DNA from: an uncultured Acetatifactor sp.
GTDB lineage: Bacteria > Bacillota > Clostridia > Lachnospirales > Lachnospiraceae
NCBI GenBank assembly: GCA_934436245.1
Contig: CAKSAM010000022.1
Coordinates: 1 to 44,083, forward strand
DNA length: 44,083 nucleotides
Direction: 5' to 3'
Position numbers and translations under genes: made by a program. Within the stretch, counting starts at the first letter, position 1, and every line of letters begins with the position of its first letter. Shown in pieces: positions 6,189-15,622 of this stretch. The notes below the pieces were generated by a model. That model was not told where the DNA came from, did not search any database, and saw only the letters and a program-made list of their open reading frames with translations.

Positions 6189-7781
6189 TTAGATAAAATT
6201 CAACAGTGTCGTCTGCATGACTTTACCGGTAGCCATCAGTGCTGCTTCATAGGTCATTTCTGCGCTCTTCAGATTAATGGCCGTCTCGGTGATATCGATG
6301 TCCTCATTTTCACTCTTTAATGTCTCAAACGTAGTTTTCTGGCTCTTCATGCGGTTGTCGATCAGCTCCAGTTTGCTGCTTCTGGTACCACAGTTGGTGA
6401 TGCAGAGATTGGCATCGTCCAGATACCCCTGGAAGGTGTTAATACCGCTTTCAAACATCTTCTGGCTTTTATCCTTTGCCAGCGTCAGAGCTTTTTCCAC
6501 TGCCTCCATCTGCTGGGACAGCGTCTTCAGATCATTTTCATCTGTGGTATTCTCCTGCAGGCCTTCGAGTCTGGACTTGACTGTCTCGAGGTCGATCACA
6601 TCCTGCATGGCCTGTACCAGGTCATCCACGGCACGTCCGATACCGTGCTGGAAGCACTCATCCGCAGTGGAGTTCACGCGGATCGTCTGATTAAATCCCA
6701 CATCATATTCAATGACCTGTTTCTCAATATTTCCCTTGAGATAATCCTGATTATATTTTGTCTCTTTCCCGTCGGTATCCGTACTGGTACATGCGAAATA
6801 ATGCTCGGGTCTCAAATCTCCTTTAACCCAGTGATCCTTCTGATAGGTTACCTGGATCTCGCCCTGGTCTGCCTCGGGAACCGTAGGATCATTTTTGCAT
6901 GCCATCAGCGTTTCATAGCGGTTCTTTCCCAGCAGGATCTCACCGGTATCCGCCACATACACAATATCATCATCGCCTAAATTACTATAGGGATCCTCCG
7001 TAGAAGTAGCCTGCTTGATCTGGGGATTACCGTTTGCATCCGGCCATGACGCTTCTTTATAGGTATAAGAGCCATCCGCCTGCACCTTTTTCTCCCAGAA
7101 AGAGATCTTAGGGGTCGCAGCCGGTGTTGCATTTTTGCCTCTGCAATCATCATAAGCCAGCTGGATGCGGTACACATCCGTAGATTTGATGTCCTGCTCT
7201 GTAATCTTACTGTTATCAGCATTATTAAAGTTTGCAGCGGTAATATCCAACAGTTTTCCGGTATCTACCTTGGTCATTTTGGTAATGGCATTGCTATTCA
7301 ACTGCTCAGTGATATCATATTTGGTATTGTACTCTTTATCAAAGCTCAGAGAAGTATCGGTACGGTAACCGGTAAACACATAACGTCCCGCATAATCTGC
7401 ATCCCCAGTGCTGTATACCTCTTCTCCCAATGCCTTCAGCTGCTCCAGAATGATCTGGCGGTCTTCTGACTTCAGATCTCCGTTGGAGCCTTTGGTACAC
7501 TGCTTGATCATATTGGTCATTATCTCCGTCAGGTTCTTCAGTGCATCCTCGGTGACATCCAGCCAGCTCTCCGCATCCGGAATATTCTTGCTGTAATACT
7601 GTGTTACCTCGGTCACATTGCTGCGCAGACGCAGGGCACGGATGGATACCACGGGATCATCGGAAGGACGGCTGACCTTCTTCTGTGTAGACATCTGGGT
7701 GCTCAGCTTATCCTGATATACTTTATTTGTATTGATATTGGACAGATTATTACGCTGCATGATCTTGTTCGTGATTCGCAT
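6189..7781 (-). CDS. flgL: Flagellar hook-filament junction protein FlgL
   Basis: 530 residues, longer than the roughly 300 of enteric FlgL because of a central insertion. The N-terminal flagellin-like helices (MRITNKIMQRNNLSNI..., about 1-140) and the C-terminal pair (430-530, ending TALLNFI-like) form the conserved core; residues about 160-380 are a variable surface domain. FlgL is exported and joins FlgK to the flagellin filament. AGGGAG is five bases upstream. The upstream spacer to flgK2 is unusually long (208 bases) and filled by a palindromic element. Confidence 0.92.
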   Translation of the reverse strand: MRITNKIMQRNNLSNINTNKVYQDKLSTQMSTQKKVSRPSDDPVVSIRALRLRSNVTEVTQYYSKNIPDAESWLDVTEDALKNLTEIMTNMIKQCTKGSNGDLKSEDRQIILEQLKALGEEVYSTGDADYAGRYVFTGYRTDTSLSFDKEYNTKYDITEQLNSNAITKMTKVDTGKLLDITAANFNNADNSKITEQDIKSTDVYRIQLAYDDCRGKNATPAATPKISFWEKKVQADGSYTYKEASWPDANGNPQIKQATSTEDPYSNLGDDDIVYVADTGEILLGKNRYETLMACKNDPTVPEADQGEIQVTYQKDHWVKGDLRPEHYFACTSTDTDGKETKYNQDYLKGNIEKQVIEYDVGFNQTIRVNSTADECFQHGIGRAVDDLVQAMQDVIDLETVKSRLEGLQENTTDENDLKTLSQQMEAVEKALTLAKDKSQKMFESGINTFQGYLDDANLCITNCGTRSSKLELIDNRMKSQKTTFETLKSENEDIDITETAINLKSAEMTYEAALMATGKVMQTTLLNFI

Positions 7782-7791
7782 TTTCTCCCTG

Positions 7792-7975
7792 ACTATTCAG
7801 GATCCTGAGAATCAGAATAACTGGTACGTTATGCTTGCATATAAGTAACAGTTTTCTGATTCGAATGGTGACTCGAATAGAGTCACCACCACACACGTGA
7901 ACAAAATTAGCTGCGTAGCAGCGAGAAAGCACGGATACGTGCGTTTTTGTGAACGTATGTGGGGATCCGAATAGT
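7792..7975. mobile_element. 184-bp palindromic (MITE-like) element between flgK2 and flgL
   Basis: The ends are imperfect inverted repeats, ACTATTCAGGATCC (7792-7805) and GGATCCGAATAGT (7963-7975). Inside are a 12-bp bulged stem (7811-7823 with 7849-7860), an 8-bp hairpin (7867-7887) and a three-way junction (7889-7962) with two short hairpins at 7910-7922 and 7929-7942. No open frame. On the minus strand GGAGA occurs just outside both ends, which might be a target duplication. Mobility is inferred from structure only. Confidence 0.5.
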
Positions 7976-7989
7976 TCTCTCCTTTCATA

Positions 7990-9903
7990 CTAGACTCCGG
8001 TCTCCAGGATCAGTCTGTCATAAATTTCTGTCAGTGTCTGGATCATCTTGGAAGCCAGATTATATCCATTCTGGTATTTTACCAGGTTGACCGCCTCTTC
8101 ATCCTCATCGACACCGGAAATGGAAATTCTCTGGTTGTCGATAGTATTGGAAATATCCTTAAAGCTTGCGTAGAAGGTATTTGCTCTGGAAGCATTCAAT
8201 GCCACATCGGATAAAATACACTGTAAAAATTCGGAGGCATTACATCCGCGGAAGCTCATCTTGGTCTTATCCGTTGCCAGATTCTTCAGATCGTTCAACA
8301 GATCGTTCTGTTCCACACCGTCTGCCGAATCATAGCGGTTGGCCATCAGGCTGGGATCCTGCTCCATGGCATCCAGGATATCGAAATTTTTCGCCGTCAG
8401 ACGATAGTAGCTGTCATCATTGACTTTTACTGTAAGCTTACTGTCCTTCTTTACCTGCTTGTCATATCTTGTGGCATCCTCCAACTGAAACTGTTCTCCG
8501 CCGGTTGCCTTATTACCGGTGAACATTTTGACGCCGGGATCTCCGTTTCCGCTGTAACCGGAAGTCAGAATATCATTGAATTTCTGTGAAAAAGTACGGA
8601 TCCACTCATTCATCTGGTTCATATAATAAGGAATTCCCTGATAGGACAGGCTGGTACCGATCTCTGCCTTTTTCCCTACACGGTCATTGGTAAGACCACG
8701 GGGATTTTTATCACTGTCTGATAAGGTAAATGTATAAGTATAAGTTGCATTTCCATTGGCATCATACTCACAGGTATATTCCCAGGAATCATAATAGAAT
8801 TCCTGATTGCCCAGATCGATCACACCACCCTGATCCGACAGATTACATTTATTCAGATCCTGCAGATAAGCCTTGGTTACCTTCACGGTTACAGTATCAT
8901 GTGTCTTGCCATCCACAGTGGCGGTTCCGGTAGCTGTCACCTGTCCGCTGAAGTTCTCCCCGTTGTTGCCGTCACGGGTCTGGATCAGTCCTGCCAGGTC
9001 TCCGCCCATGGAAGCATTGTACAGGTTGAACTTCTGACCGTCTGACCAATAGATCTCATAGAGACCATCAATGTCTGTCTGGTTCACCTTCTCGTAAGAA
9101 GTTCTTGCCACACATTCCAGGCCATTATAATCACTGCTGTCTACCAACATCTGGCCGCCTGCGATCTTCACCATATATCTGTTGGCACCGGTCTCCCGGT
9201 TCTCATTGTTGGCATCGATGATCGGTGTTTCCTTGACTTCCACATCCACGATTTTGGACAGTTCATCGATCAGCAATGTCCGTCTGTCACGAAGTTCATT
9301 TGCCTTGACACCTGTCAATTCAATGGTATTGATCTGTTTATTCAAGGTGGCGATCTCACCGGCGATGGAATTGATCTGATCCACCTTCAGTTTGATCTCC
9401 TGATTGATGTCTTTCTGTACTTTTTCCAGGTTGCCTGCCATGCCGTTAAAATACTCTGTCAGAGCTCCTGCATAGCCCACGAACTGGGATTTTGCGGTAG
9501 CGCTGCCGGGATCCTTCAGTAATGCCTGCATGCCGGTCACCATCAGTTGGTCAAAGATGGTCTTGAATCCGGTGCTCTTACCGTCATCATCAAAATAGGT
9601 CTCCAGCTGCTGCATGTAGTACTGCTTCATATCGTACTCGCCCAGCTGCGCATTATTGTCCCAGAATCTTCCATCATAAAACTCGTCCCGGACACGCTCA
9701 ATTGCCAGAGTCTCTACACCGGCACCGGCACAGCCATAGGTCTGGAATACGCGCAGGGCGTTGGCTGCCTGTTGGGTGACCTGCTGTCTGCTGTAGCCTT
9801 CCGTCTGTACGTTGGCAATGTTATTGGAAGTGGTATTCATAGCCGCATTGCTGGCCAGAAGTCCTGTATATGCAATATTTAATCCAAAAAATTGTGAGGG
9901 CAT
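7990..9903 (-). CDS. flgK: Second FlgK-type hook-associated protein
   Basis: 637 residues. N-terminal domain (1-120) with the rod/hook-type signature NNIANVQTEGYSRQ, and a C-terminal domain ending with NLVKYQNGYNLASKMIQTL, both classic for FlgK. The middle (190-520) is a large variable region that differs from the paralogue upstream. ATG has AAGGAGG ten bases upstream. FlgK forms the first junction between hook and filament. Two tandem flgK genes suggest either a mixed junction or a specialised second protein; which one is the principal FlgK cannot be told from sequence. Confidence 0.9.
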   Translation of the reverse strand: MPSQFFGLNIAYTGLLASNAAMNTTSNNIANVQTEGYSRQQVTQQAANALRVFQTYGCAGAGVETLAIERVRDEFYDGRFWDNNAQLGEYDMKQYYMQQLETYFDDDGKSTGFKTIFDQLMVTGMQALLKDPGSATAKSQFVGYAGALTEYFNGMAGNLEKVQKDINQEIKLKVDQINSIAGEIATLNKQINTIELTGVKANELRDRRTLLIDELSKIVDVEVKETPIIDANNENRETGANRYMVKIAGGQMLVDSSDYNGLECVARTSYEKVNQTDIDGLYEIYWSDGQKFNLYNASMGGDLAGLIQTRDGNNGENFSGQVTATGTATVDGKTHDTVTVKVTKAYLQDLNKCNLSDQGGVIDLGNQEFYYDSWEYTCEYDANGNATYTYTFTLSDSDKNPRGLTNDRVGKKAEIGTSLSYQGIPYYMNQMNEWIRTFSQKFNDILTSGYSGNGDPGVKMFTGNKATGGEQFQLEDATRYDKQVKKDSKLTVKVNDDSYYRLTAKNFDILDAMEQDPSLMANRYDSADGVEQNDLLNDLKNLATDKTKMSFRGCNASEFLQCILSDVALNASRANTFYASFKDISNTIDNQRISISGVDEDEEAVNLVKYQNGYNLASKMIQTLTEIYDRLILETGV

Positions 9904-9953
9904 TGATTACTGCCTCCTTCCTAATACGAAACCAGGTATTCTGTCTTTTCGCA

Positions 9954-11675
9954 TTAAACTCCCAATGTGGAAATAATGTGTTCCAGCATCTCACTGATCA
10001 CATTGATATAACGGCTGGATGCGTTATAAGCATTCTGGAACTTGATCATGTTGGACAGTTCCTCATCCGTGGAGACACCGATGACCTGTTCCCTGGCGCT
10101 CTGGGTAGCTTCCACAGTACTGACCTGATTCTCATAGATGCTCCGGAATACATATCCGGAATTTGCCACCTGGGATACCAGATCCGTATAATAATCTACA
10201 AAAGTGGTCTTCTTCTGTACATTAGGATTCAGCGTATAGGCTTCCTCCGTAAAAGCAGCCTTTAATGCCTCTGCAGTTTCTTTATCCTCGGAACCGTCCG
10301 CCAGTCTGAAGCCCAGCTTGGAGGGTTCCTGCATCAGTGTGGGATTGACCTGCAGATTACCAATGGTATAAAGGCTCTCGGGACTGTCTGCCTTTTCTTC
10401 CTTCATCACCCAATATTCTTTACCGTCATCTGTGGTTACCTTTTCATAACCATCAGTAGTGACTTTGGTGAACAACTGAATGGGACTGCCATCCTCCATC
10501 CGCATATAGCCACCCGGATCCACAGTGCAATAACGGTAAGTGTCCGTTTTTCCATTAATGGTCAGCTGACCTTCCTGTACTCCGGCTGCCTTTGCCAGAA
10601 TGTCATTTACCTTCGTCACCACATTGTGGATCATCTGGTCAAATTCACCCTGGATATTCATGACAACGGACTGTGACACGCCGTCGTATTTTCCTTCTGC
10701 AAGGTCGGTATAATTGGCTCTATGATCTCCTCTGGCCAAAAGCATAGCCTTCAGGCCGCCGATATCCGTTCCCAGATCGGAAGAGATCTCTATTGAGAGA
10801 TCAAACACTTCCGCACCATCAATATTATAGACTCTGGTACCATCATCCCTTGTGGTGTAAGAAGCGTTCATGGGCCAGAACGGTGTAACGAAACCGGTGG
10901 CTTCATCTGTCTTCATGGCGATTTCGTAGCAGGTACCATCCTTCACGAAGTCAACACCTTCGATCTGAACAGATACACTGCCGTATCTGTCTTCGGAAAA
11001 ACTCATATTCGTAAGCTGTGCCAGTTCATCCAGGATCTGGTTCCTCGCATCGCGCAGATCGTTGGCGTGTTCGATGCCGCCACTCTCAACGGCCCGGATC
11101 TGGTCATTCAGGGTCAACAGCTGATTGCCGTATTTATTAATTTTATCTACATTCTGTTTGATCTGTGTATTCAGGTTGTCCTGATAGGAGCTTAAACCGT
11201 CGTATACCGCACTGGCTCTCTGTACAAATTCAGAAGCCCTCTGCACGATCAGTCCCTGCGTCACGGAACTGCTGGGATCCTTGGAGAGTTCCTGGATTGC
11301 TGTCCAGAAATCTGTCATGGTGGTCTGGAAAGCCTCGCCGTTCAATTCTCCCAGCTGGCTCTCTACTTCTTCCATGACCTCCGTGGACACTTCATAGAAC
11401 ATGCTGCGTCCGGATTCCTTGCGGTATGTCTTATCCAGGAAATAATCCCTGACCTGTTTTACACGGGAATATGTGACACCCAGACCCGTCTGTTTGTTGG
11501 CAATAGACTTGGGGTCTGTAGATAATGTGGCATAAGCTCTGTTAGATTGCTGTACCTGTTGTCTGGTATAGCCTGTGGTGTCCACATTAGAAAGATTATG
11601 CGCTGTGGTATTCAGCGCATTCTGACTTGTCTGTAATCCGGACGACCCTATATATAAACTACCCATTAATGGCAT
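9954..11675 (-). CDS. flgK: Flagellar hook-associated protein 1 FlgK
   Basis: 573 residues. The start MPLMGSLYIGSSGL, the motif HNLSNVDTTGYTRQ (about 27-40) and the C-terminal MIKFQNAYNASSRYINVI match FlgK well. The insert between about 220 and 480 is beta-rich and variable. AGAGGTGAG precedes the ATG. The order flgM-flgN-flgK-flgK2-flgL is what a hook-filament junction operon should have, FlgN being the chaperone for these products. Confidence 0.94.
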   Translation of the reverse strand: MPLMGSLYIGSSGLQTSQNALNTTAHNLSNVDTTGYTRQQVQQSNRAYATLSTDPKSIANKQTGLGVTYSRVKQVRDYFLDKTYRKESGRSMFYEVSTEVMEEVESQLGELNGEAFQTTMTDFWTAIQELSKDPSSSVTQGLIVQRASEFVQRASAVYDGLSSYQDNLNTQIKQNVDKINKYGNQLLTLNDQIRAVESGGIEHANDLRDARNQILDELAQLTNMSFSEDRYGSVSVQIEGVDFVKDGTCYEIAMKTDEATGFVTPFWPMNASYTTRDDGTRVYNIDGAEVFDLSIEISSDLGTDIGGLKAMLLARGDHRANYTDLAEGKYDGVSQSVVMNIQGEFDQMIHNVVTKVNDILAKAAGVQEGQLTINGKTDTYRYCTVDPGGYMRMEDGSPIQLFTKVTTDGYEKVTTDDGKEYWVMKEEKADSPESLYTIGNLQVNPTLMQEPSKLGFRLADGSEDKETAEALKAAFTEEAYTLNPNVQKKTTFVDYYTDLVSQVANSGYVFRSIYENQVSTVEATQSAREQVIGVSTDEELSNMIKFQNAYNASSRYINVISEMLEHIISTLGV

Positions 11676-11723
11676 GAACTCTCACCTCTGTATCTGGGAC
11701 TCTCTTCAAATCCCGGGATTTTC

Positions 11724-12242
11724 CTACTGTTTTGCATCAAATCCATGGTTTGCAACGCCCATGGTCTCACCCGCATTGTAGGCTCCGCGATTATAATTGG
11801 CTGTCTCGGGAGCTGCTTTGGCAGCCTGGAGAAGATTCATCTCGAACTCCACCATTTCCAGCGCACTGTTCAGCAGTTCACTGTTCTGCTCATTGATACG
11901 CTTTAATCCCCGGACAGCTGCCTGCAGTCTGTCATGAGAATCCGCCAGTGCCTGCTGCTCCGCAGGACGTGCAGATAACATCACAATCAGATCCGGCAGC
12001 TTCAAATCTTTAACATCCCTGTTCAATACATCGGCTATGTCCGCAGTCACGACCGCTCTCTGTTTGTCCAGATTGTGGATTCTGCTGACCAGCTCCTGCT
12101 CCTCGTCCGTGATCTTTTGTAATTCTGCAAGATCGCCGCTCGCTATGATCGGTGTCTTGCGCTGTGATAACTGAAGCAGAGCCTCGTACTCCGTACTTTC
12201 TCTGTCCAGTACATCTATCAGGTTTTCCATTAAACTAGCCAA
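11724..12242 (-). CDS. flgN: FlgN family flagellar export chaperone
   Basis: 172 residues. TTG at 12242 is the preferred start because GAGGT, overlapping the flgM stop, lies six bases upstream; the first in-frame ATG is four codons on and 18 bases from that site. Residues 1-140 form long helices of the FlgN type (LMENLIDVLDRESTEYEALL...). The C-terminal 30 residues are probably disordered. FlgN holds FlgK and FlgL for export. Confidence 0.85.
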   Translation of the reverse strand: MASLMENLIDVLDRESTEYEALLQLSQRKTPIIASGDLAELQKITDEEQELVSRIHNLDKQRAVVTADIADVLNRDVKDLKLPDLIVMLSARPAEQQALADSHDRLQAAVRGLKRINEQNSELLNSALEMVEFEMNLLQAAKAAPETANYNRGAYNAGETMGVANHGFDAKQ

Positions 12243-12246
12243 GGAA

Positions 12247-12522
12247 CTACCTCATTTCTTCCTGTTTTTGAAGCAGCTTCTCCGCAAAGCTTGCATTATC
12301 CACTCCATAAGTACCGTTCTGGATTCTTGCTTTAATGGGAGCCGTTAACTCTTCCCTGATATCAGGTGCCGCTGCCACTGCTGCCTTGGCTGCCTGGAAA
12401 TCCTTGCCCTGGCTGCTGATCTGCAGTCTGTCCGTGTGTGATGCTGTCTGCGTCTTCTGTGCTCTGCTTACTTTCTGAGACTGATACAGCTGCTGTACCT
12501 GTGTATACGCTTCAATACGCAT
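12247..12522 (-). CDS. flgM: Anti-sigma-28 factor FlgM
   Basis: 91 residues. N-terminal part is disordered; the C-terminal half (DIREELTAPIKARIQNGTYGVD...FAEKLL) is the sigma-28 binding region of FlgM. It keeps the motility sigma factor inactive until it is secreted through the finished hook. First gene of the operon, driven by the sigma-28 type promoter that it would inhibit. Site AAGGAGGAG is seven bases upstream. Confidence 0.92.
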   Translation of the reverse strand: MRIEAYTQVQQLYQSQKVSRAQKTQTASHTDRLQISSQGKDFQAAKAAVAAAPDIREELTAPIKARIQNGTYGVDNASFAEKLLQKQEEMR

Positions 12523-12563
12523 ATCGACTCCTCCTTCCCGAATGTAATTCGTGTTTCACAATA

Positions 12564-12591
12564 TGTATCGGACTAAATTGCGATTACTTTA
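12564..12591 (-). promoter_or_regulatory. Sigma-28 type promoter of the flgM operon
   Basis: TAAA (12591-12588), 16 bases, CCGATACA (12571-12564), a near-perfect match to the motility consensus. Confidence 0.85.
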
Positions 12592-12599
12592 TAGTTCCC

Positions 12600-12646
12600 G
12601 CAAAAAAATGTAACGATCCCATGTCTGTGACATCCGGATCGTTACC
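12600..12646 (-). terminator. Intrinsic terminator after the second binding lipoprotein
   Basis: GTAACGATCC (12645-12636) pairs with GGATCGTTAC (12619-12610), with ATGTC/GACAT pairing inside, followed by ATTTTTTTG. It separates the sugar operon from flgM. Confidence 0.9.
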
Positions 12647-12656
12647 TCAGATTTTT

Positions 12657-13778
12657 TCAATATGCATTCTCATTTCGGATTTCACTGTCCACCTGTTGTA
12701 CACGGTAAGTCTTATCATCTACCGTCACAGAGGTCACAGTATCATCATGGGCATACAGCCCTTCCTCCACATAAGAGATTTTTTCCGGTGTCCTGCCTTC
12801 TTCCAGGATCTGGATCAGCGCCTCTACCCTAGGGCCATGCAGGGGATTACATTCTCCGATGCAGGTGATCTCATCCTTCATCACGCAGCCCATGGATTCT
12901 GTGCTGACACCATCAAATGACACTATCATGATATCTCCTGCTGCCAGATTACTGCCGACCTTTTTCCCCGCTGCCCGGATTGCTTCCATGGCGCCAAAAG
13001 CTTCATTGTCATTTTCGCAATAGACCACATTGATATTGTCATATTTTTTCAGGAACGCTTCCATGACTTCTTTGCCCTTCGCCTGAGTAAATTCTCCCGA
13101 CACCTGGTCTAACAGATCCCAGCCGTATTTTGCCGCACCCTGCTCTAATCCTCTGGTCCGGCCGATCTGGGCGGAAGCCCCGATATTTCCCTGAATGTTT
13201 ACAATATGAAGATCCTCCGGTGCGATTCCCTTGCTGATGGAAAAGGAATTCAGCCATTCCGCCATCTTCAGGCCTTCCAATTCGAAATCAGACCCCACGA
13301 AGCAGGTGAACAGGCTGTCATCCTCCACATCTACCTTCCGGTCCACGATGATCACCGGGATCCCGGCGTCCTTTGCCTCTCTGAGCACCGTATCCCAGCC
13401 GGTTTCCGTCACCGGAGCCAGCACAATATAATCTACTTCCTGCTGGATAAAAGTACGGATGGCCCGGATCTGGTTGGCCTGCTTCTGCTGTCCATCCTCG
13501 AAGATCAGATCATAGCCTGCCTCTTTCGTAAAGGTACTTTTCATAGACTCCGTGTTGGCACTGCGCCAGTCGGATTCCGCTCCCAGCTGGGAGAAGCCCA
13601 CTACAATACGGTCCGGCTGTGTATCTTCCGGCGCTGTAATGTCCTCTGCAACGCTTTGTTTGCTGCCGCATCCGGCCAGTAAAATTCCCAACCCCAGCAG
13701 TAAGCCTGTCAGCCACTGTTTTCCTGTTCTGCATTTCTTCATAGTTGTCCGGTCATCCTGTTCTGTCATACTTCCCAC
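12657..13778 (-). CDS. ytfQ: YtfQ-like sugar-binding lipoprotein
   Basis: 373 residues from GTG 13778, preferred because GGAAGG lies seven bases upstream; the ATG three codons on has no site. Lipobox LLAGC with Cys37. The mature part matches galactofuranose-binding YtfQ along its length: VGFSQLGAESDWRSAN, EDGQQKQANQIRAIRTF, VLAPVTETGWDTVL, VDRKVDV. It lies 15 bases after the chemoreceptor gene and last in the ABC operon that already has another binding protein at its head. It may feed the transporter, present ligand to the chemoreceptor, or both. Confidence 0.85.
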   Translation of the reverse strand: MGSMTEQDDRTTMKKCRTGKQWLTGLLLGLGILLAGCGSKQSVAEDITAPEDTQPDRIVVGFSQLGAESDWRSANTESMKSTFTKEAGYDLIFEDGQQKQANQIRAIRTFIQQEVDYIVLAPVTETGWDTVLREAKDAGIPVIIVDRKVDVEDDSLFTCFVGSDFELEGLKMAEWLNSFSISKGIAPEDLHIVNIQGNIGASAQIGRTRGLEQGAAKYGWDLLDQVSGEFTQAKGKEVMEAFLKKYDNINVVYCENDNEAFGAMEAIRAAGKKVGSNLAAGDIMIVSFDGVSTESMGCVMKDEITCIGECNPLHGPRVEALIQILEEGRTPEKISYVEEGLYAHDDTVTSVTVDDKTYRVQQVDSEIRNENAY

Positions 13779-13793
13779 CGGGAATCCTTCCGG

Positions 13794-15503
13794 TCATTCC
13801 GCAGCAGGTTCTTTCTCTGTGTGGAAATATGCCACAGAGTTCTCCAGTTCTTTAGAGATCCGTTTCATTTTATCACAGTTTGCTCCCACTGTCTGTATCT
13901 GTGTCAGGATTTCTTCAATATTGGCATTGACCTGCTGGTTGTTAGCCGCATTTTCCTCACTGATGGCACTGAGACTGCCGATATTGCCTAAAATATCCTC
14001 TTTTTGCTGTGACAGATGTCCTGTCTCCTCAGCAATCTTGCGGATTTCCTCTGCAGAATGGCGGATGCTTTGCTCTAACTGCTGATATTGTTCTCTGGTT
14101 GTGATGATCTGATCCTGTTCCTCCCGGATGATTCCCTTTACCACATCGGCCTGTTCCACAGTCTCGCCGGATTTCTCCATAATCCCCTGTGCCAGATTCT
14201 TGATCTGCTCGGCACCGGCGGCACTCTGTTCCGACAGTTTGCGGATTTCTTCTGCCACCACAGCAAAGCCTCTTCCTGCCTCTCCGGCCCTGGCAGCCTC
14301 GATGGAAGCATTGAGGCTTAGGAGATTGGTCTGTCCCGAAATGGAGAAAATCAGCGCTACTGCTTCATCGATCTTTTCGATGTAATCGTTGGTCTCATGA
14401 ATTTTGGCGGTAATAGTGTTCACAGACTCTACGGAGCGGTTACTGCCGGTCATGATCTTTTCCATACCCTCTCCGGCTTTTCTGCTGTTATCCTGCATTT
14501 CTGCGGAATCCTTCTGCAGTTGTCCGGCACTGGCACTGATGTCGTTGACCGCCGCACCAATTTCATCCATGCGGTCACTGATATTCTGTACATTTTCTGC
14601 CATTTCCTCCGCTGCGGAAGACAGCTGTTCCATGGCGGAACTGATCTGTTCTGCCTGTTCCGTGGTGGCAGTGCTTCCCTCTGCCACCTGCTGTACGCTG
14701 TTTAAGAGTTCTCCGGATACCTCCTGTACCTCGCCGATGACCTGTGCCAGATTCTGCTGCATCTGCGCAGTATTCTGTAACAGCTCCTGAATTTCTCTGA
14801 CAATACTGCCGGATTCCTTCCGGGCACTCAGATCCCCCTCTGTCAATGCATCCACTCTCGAACCGGTCTCTTTCATTTTGCCGGACAGGGCTCTGCTCAG
14901 GAAAAAGCAGATGATGCCAAACAGAATCACCATCCCCACTGCGCAGATCAGGAATACGGCCTCGATCCCCCGCAAAGCATCGGTTATCTCATTTTTCCGT
15001 TCCGCCGCAAAAGCCACCGCAGTGATGCGCCCATCATTCATGATCGGGATATAATAACCATAATAAGCATTTCCATCGATCATTACATTTTTATCATAAT
15101 ATCCCTCCGTCCCACCGTTGGACACAAGATCCTGATCCATGGGGATCTCACGGACACGATAGTCATTTTCATTTTTAATGGATGTGGTAGCCGGAATGCC
15201 GTCTGCAAGAATGGCCATCTCCAGGCCTTCTCCCTTCAGGCTGTCCAGATACTCATAATAACCACTGGCATTCATTGCCGTGATTTCATTTTCCTTGCAG
15301 TATTTTGACAGATTATCCGCAGTAACATGCAGCGTGGTCTGCACGCTGTCTTCCAGATTCGTTCTGGTCTGATGTAAGGATGTCGTGCTGAGGATCACTG
15401 TTGCCAGGACTACCGGCGTCAGTGCCAGCAGCATCAACAGCAGGAACAGACCGCATCCCTGTTTTTTTTGAGTTTTCTGTTTATTTGCCTTCGTCTTTTT
15501 CAT
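13794..15503 (-). CDS. Methyl-accepting chemotaxis protein in the sugar operon
   Basis: 569 residues from ATG 15503 (AAGGGGGT seven bases upstream); the open frame extends further upstream without a site. Membrane segments at about 18-40 and 181-203 enclose a 140-residue extracellular sensor with a single-Cache look ([14 protein letters not shown] near 145-158). HAMP follows (about 204-260), then a long signalling domain with the hairpin-tip motif [20 protein letters not shown]. No C-terminal pentapeptide tether is seen. Placement between the permease and a second binding protein suggests that it reports the transported sugar, directly or through that protein. Confidence 0.92.
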   Translation of the reverse strand: MKKTKANKQKTQKKQGCGLFLLLMLLALTPVVLATVILSTTSLHQTRTNLEDSVQTTLHVTADNLSKYCKENEITAMNASGYYEYLDSLKGEGLEMAILADGIPATTSIKNENDYRVREIPMDQDLVSNGGTEGYYDKNVMIDGNAYYGYYIPIMNDGRITAVAFAAERKNEITDALRGIEAVFLICAVGMVILFGIICFFLSRALSGKMKETGSRVDALTEGDLSARKESGSIVREIQELLQNTAQMQQNLAQVIGEVQEVSGELLNSVQQVAEGSTATTEQAEQISSAMEQLSSAAEEMAENVQNISDRMDEIGAAVNDISASAGQLQKDSAEMQDNSRKAGEGMEKIMTGSNRSVESVNTITAKIHETNDYIEKIDEAVALIFSISGQTNLLSLNASIEAARAGEAGRGFAVVAEEIRKLSEQSAAGAEQIKNLAQGIMEKSGETVEQADVVKGIIREEQDQIITTREQYQQLEQSIRHSAEEIRKIAEETGHLSQQKEDILGNIGSLSAISEENAANNQQVNANIEEILTQIQTVGANCDKMKRISKELENSVAYFHTEKEPAAE

Positions 15504-15540
15504 AACTGTTACCCCCTTAATATCCGGTGGATTCCTTTTA

Positions 15541-15582
15541 CTAGCGGAAAAAGAGTGTGACTGCACATCAGCCACGCTCTTT
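15541..15582 (-). other. Long hairpin between the permease and chemoreceptor genes
   Basis: CGGAAAGAGCGTGGCTG pairs imperfectly with CAGTCACACTCTTTTTCCG; no U tract follows. It may lower downstream expression or protect the upstream message rather than terminate. Confidence 0.45.
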
Positions 15583-15622
15583 CCGTTTTCTTTATTTTTC
15601 CTTCTGTGGAAGGAGACTGCTT

